Source: Bolinopsis microptera (lineage: Eukaryota; Ctenophora; Tentaculata; Lobata; Bolinopsidae). Taken from it: 64,000 nucleotides of DNA. This document shows positions 62,401 through 64,000 of the stretch, one piece after another; the first letter of the stretch is position 1, and each line of letters starts with the position of its first letter. Both the position numbers and the translations under genes were made by a program. The notes under the pieces were generated by a model. The model was not told the DNA's origin and searched no databases. It saw nothing but the letters and a program-made list of their open reading frames with translations. The stretch spans positions 16,463,919 through 16,527,918 of the forward strand of contig NC_087076.1 of NCBI RefSeq assembly GCF_026151205.1. Reading direction: 5' to 3'.

Positions 62401-63981
62401 GGAGGTGAAGTCTTGATCACGTGCTACAGTGGCACCACCTTTACTTTTACTCGACAACCCGAGTGTCACTTAGGTTAGTTTATGATATATTTGTCTTCCA
62501 GAGAATTCGACAGATACAACAAGACGATTTACAATAACGGAAAGGGGAGGGAAACTGTAAACAGTTTAACTGGGTAAGGAACCGGTTTGCAGTAAATTGG
62601 GGAAAATTGGGAAATTTTCCAACCTTCAGCCCACTTTCCCCATCCCCCCCTAACCCTAACCCCCCCCCCCCCCCCCCCCCCGATCCACATACCTTTCATT
62701 ACCCTCCTTAATGATCAGATATCTAAAAGATCAGATGTGTAACAGCAGTTACTGATAACAATCTGTGCTGTGTCACTCTTGTGATATTAATAATAAATTA
62801 ATAATAATTATACAACGTAGGTTATAACATACCTTGTCTGCTGAAGACTCCTTTCTGGCTATATCCTCGCTGACCTCCTTCTCTTCCTCCTCCCCTTTCT
62901 CGGCCAGATTTTCCAGAAAGTTCTTGTAGAATTGAGATTCTTTCTCGTATAGTGTGTGATCCCCGACGTAAGATAGCTTCCCGTGAGCTATCTCTATCAC
63001 CTAAAAGAAAATACCTTTCATAATCTAAGATACGAGCAAGCACATTTTTATCAGCCAGCCGGACCTAGCCGGCATTTGTTAAATAATAGTTGTGAATTTA
63101 ACTCGGTACGTATGAGAAAATTTAAATTTTTAAAATGCGATTGAAGTTGAACCCAGGCCAAGGTTATTATATTTCATAAATAATAATAACTCACATCTGT
63201 CACTATGGCCTATATAGTACATTGCTTACTGTACTTTATATTTTCTCGGATTTTGAGTCTTCGAAGATGGTATTACTCACGCCTGAACTTTTTCAGTTCA
63301 TGCCTGTGAGGGCATGGGACCCGCGTTAATGGTGTGCATTATTACCAGGGTCAGACACCCTGTACCATTTTTTGCCAGACAACACCATGGTTTGGTGATC
63401 AGTAGTTCCTTTTTGGTTTTTGAGAACTGCCCCCGACGGGGATCGAACTCGCAACCTCTGGAATAGTAGCTCACGTTGGCTTAAACTGGCATTTTAACCA
63501 GCTGAGCTACTCAAATCATGGACCATTTAAATTCATGACTGACGTTAATTAAACTAACCAGGTCTGCATCCGAAAGGTACTGGAGATGATGTGTAATAAG
63601 AACAACAGTTCTTCCAGACTCTGCTAAAAACTTCTTTATTCCCATCTCAAACAACTTAGCACCCACGTGTGCATCCAGCGCCGAAAGCGGGTCATCTAAA
63701 ATAACAAGGTCAGATTGGGCGTATAACGCCCGCGCTACACTGACTCTCTGTCGCTGACCACCACTAAGGTTAATACCGCGCTCACCAATCTCAGTTTCAT
63801 CACCACCTGGCAAGGTTTTGAGATCCAAGTCTAGACATGATGCGGCACACACTTCTTTGTAGCGTTTTTCGTCCAGCGGCTGCCCAAATATTATATTTTC
63901 CTTTACAGTTGAATTGAGAATCCATGGACTTTGGGCGGCGTAACTTATCTTGTCACTTCTAATGTGGTTGGTTACTTTGCC
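53456..63981 (-). CDS. ABCC-family ABC transporter, sulfonylurea-receptor-like, C-terminal 806 residues (partial)
   Basis: Fifteen phase-compatible exons, read from the right: 63981-63559, 63000-62833, 57871-57745, 57553-57416, 57089-56915, 56685-56558, 56281-56125, 55976-55867, 55678-55522, 55343-55154, 54917-54825, 54460-54348, 54173-54049, 53888-53758, 53641-53456. NBD1 (start beyond the window, so its Walker A is missing): [17 protein letters not shown], Walker [11 protein letters not shown] with the Asp usual for ABCC NBD1, H-loop LITHHLQYL. Then an acidic linker, a second transmembrane domain with [13 protein letters not shown], and NBD2 with Walker [11 protein letters not shown]-loop IIPQDP, signature NFSVGQKQ, Walker [13 protein letters not shown]-loop VIAHRI. 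Wording of NBD1, linker and NBD2 is closest by eye to ABCC8/9 (SUR), which regulate Kir6 channels; an MRP identity remains possible. The gene continues past the right edge. Confidence 0.88.
54607..54705. other. Alternating purine-pyrimidine CpG-rich stretch
   Basis: In an ABCC intron: TATATATA passing into GCGCGGTACGCACGCGCGTA and CGTCGCGTACGTCGCGTGTG. Strong alternation and CpG density contrast with the AT-rich surroundings. No gene function seen. Confidence 0.6.
57105..57275. repeat. Short tandem repeat (GGTTACTAAGTG)n
   Basis: About 14 units of 11-13 bp, GGTGGTTACTAGGTGGTTAC, in an ABCC intron directly beside the acceptor of the exon at 56915-57089 (transcribed strand minus). Confidence 0.9.
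58412..59308. mobile_element. Tc1/mariner-like MITE with about 90-bp inverted ends
   Basis: Ends GTACAGACAAATCCGTCTGA ... and the reverse complement, nearly identical over about 90 bp (58412-58502 and 59219-59308), flanked by TA on both sides. It is 897 bp long with no transposase, in the 5-kb ABCC intron. A second MITE is inserted inside. Confidence 0.85.
58937..59085. mobile_element. hAT MITE nested in the Tc1/mariner-like MITE
   Basis: 149 bp with 14-bp terminal inverted repeats CAGGGACAAAAGGA/TCCTTTTGTCCCTG, flanked by the perfect 8-bp duplication ATCTGCGG (58929-58936 and 59086-59093). Internal TCGCGG repeats. The CAGGG end and 8-bp duplication are hAT hallmarks. Confidence 0.93.
60501..62478 (+). 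CDS. Secreted multi-domain protein nested in an ABCC intron
   Basis: Four phase-compatible exons, 60501-60570, 60741-61163, 61350-61874 and 62291-62478, give about 401 residues. Exon 1 encodes a signal peptide ([14 protein letters not shown]). Exon 2 is a complete domain, [14 protein letters not shown] ... [19 protein letters not shown] ... TVYCRKTV, with the look of a galactose-binding-like jelly roll repeated in many marine invertebrate extracellular proteins. Exon 3 is an unrecognised domain with many potential N-glycosylation sites (NST, NGT, NET). Exon 4 has CTSIP ... GCPSG ... ITCYSGTTF ... PEC, like a Sushi/CCP module. The stop follows at 62476-62478, but TTAG|GTTAGT just before it could be a donor to a later exon. 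It is transcribed opposite to the ABCC host gene. Function unknown; a lectin or recognition role is only an inference. Confidence 0.65.
62645..62681. repeat. Poly-C run
   Basis: CCCCCCCTAACCCTAACCCC followed by about 20 C, in the ABCC intron downstream of the nested gene. The two CCCTAA units resemble telomere-type repeats but are too few to mean anything. Confidence 0.8.
63240..63515 (-). mobile_element. tRNA-derived SINE
   Basis: On the minus strand the head (63513-63431) reads as a tRNA-like segment: A-box-like TAGCTCAGCTGG at 63509-63498 and B-box-like GCGAGTTCGATCCC at 63452-63439. It is followed by a roughly 190-bp unrelated body. The acceptor stem does not pair well, and the body has no gene. 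It lies in the ABCC intron between exons 63559-63981 and 62833-63000. Confidence 0.65.
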
Positions 63982-64000
63982 CTGTAAAAATGTTTGTCAC

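Noticed and set aside
62650-62662. Telomere-like CCCTAA units
   Set aside because: Only two units beside a poly-C run; too short to indicate an interstitial telomere.
63431-63513. Functional tRNA gene
   Set aside because: Boxes A and B are present, but the acceptor and anticodon stems do not pair well and a SINE-like body follows.

Overview
The window is nuclear DNA of a non-vertebrate animal. It carries conserved animal genes split by many short introns with GT/AG borders. Its AT-rich spacers and introns are crowded with miniature DNA transposons, a decayed LINE, minisatellites and simple repeats. The gene set and the secreted carbohydrate-binding-like protein fit a marine invertebrate such as a cnidarian or a lophotrochozoan, but the species cannot be fixed from the sequence. 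All exon models below were spliced by eye, and reading-frame phase was checked across every junction.

Layout. 1-345: tandem repeats forming the end of a transposon-like element. 587-4933 (+): VPS8, a CORVET tethering subunit, in one long exon with a RING-H2 domain and an NPF-rich tail. 5678-8956 (+): a MIC26/MIC27 (APOO/APOOL-like) MICOS subunit in five exons, with a hAT-like MITE in one intron and a palindromic element in another. 9355-12818 (+): an unrecognised single-pass membrane protein whose 2.6 kb intron holds a related repeat element and a 1.5 kb polypyrimidine tract. 13231-29217 (+): a 30-exon vault-type poly(ADP-ribose) polymerase (PARP4) of about 2,253 residues. It has BRCT, PARP regulatory and catalytic, VIT and vWA domains. 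After these come two tandem copies of the first 60-65 residues of actin, a proline-rich region and a novel C-terminal part with a synaptobrevin-like stretch. 31964-33488 (+): a UDP-glycosyltransferase copy with one stop and one frameshift.

38503-40022 (-): a MEX3-type two-KH-domain RNA-binding protein without a RING finger. 41342-42210: an inverted-repeat element. 43561-44846 (+): a 5'-truncated LINE. 46137-46961 (+): RNASEH2B. 47608-52034 (+): eIF3j in eight exons with a 30-copy 37-bp minisatellite in an intron. 53456-63981 (-): the last 806 residues, in 15 exons, of an ABCC transporter closest by eye to sulfonylurea receptors; it continues past the right edge. Its 5 kb intron contains a nested secreted-protein gene on the opposite strand (60501-62478) and a hAT MITE inserted inside a Tc1/mariner-like MITE.

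The genes do not form an operon or pathway. They are housekeeping genes for endosome tethering, mitochondrial cristae, vault PARP, RNA binding, genome maintenance and translation initiation, plus a transporter. The most unusual object is the PARP4 gene with embedded actin modules.
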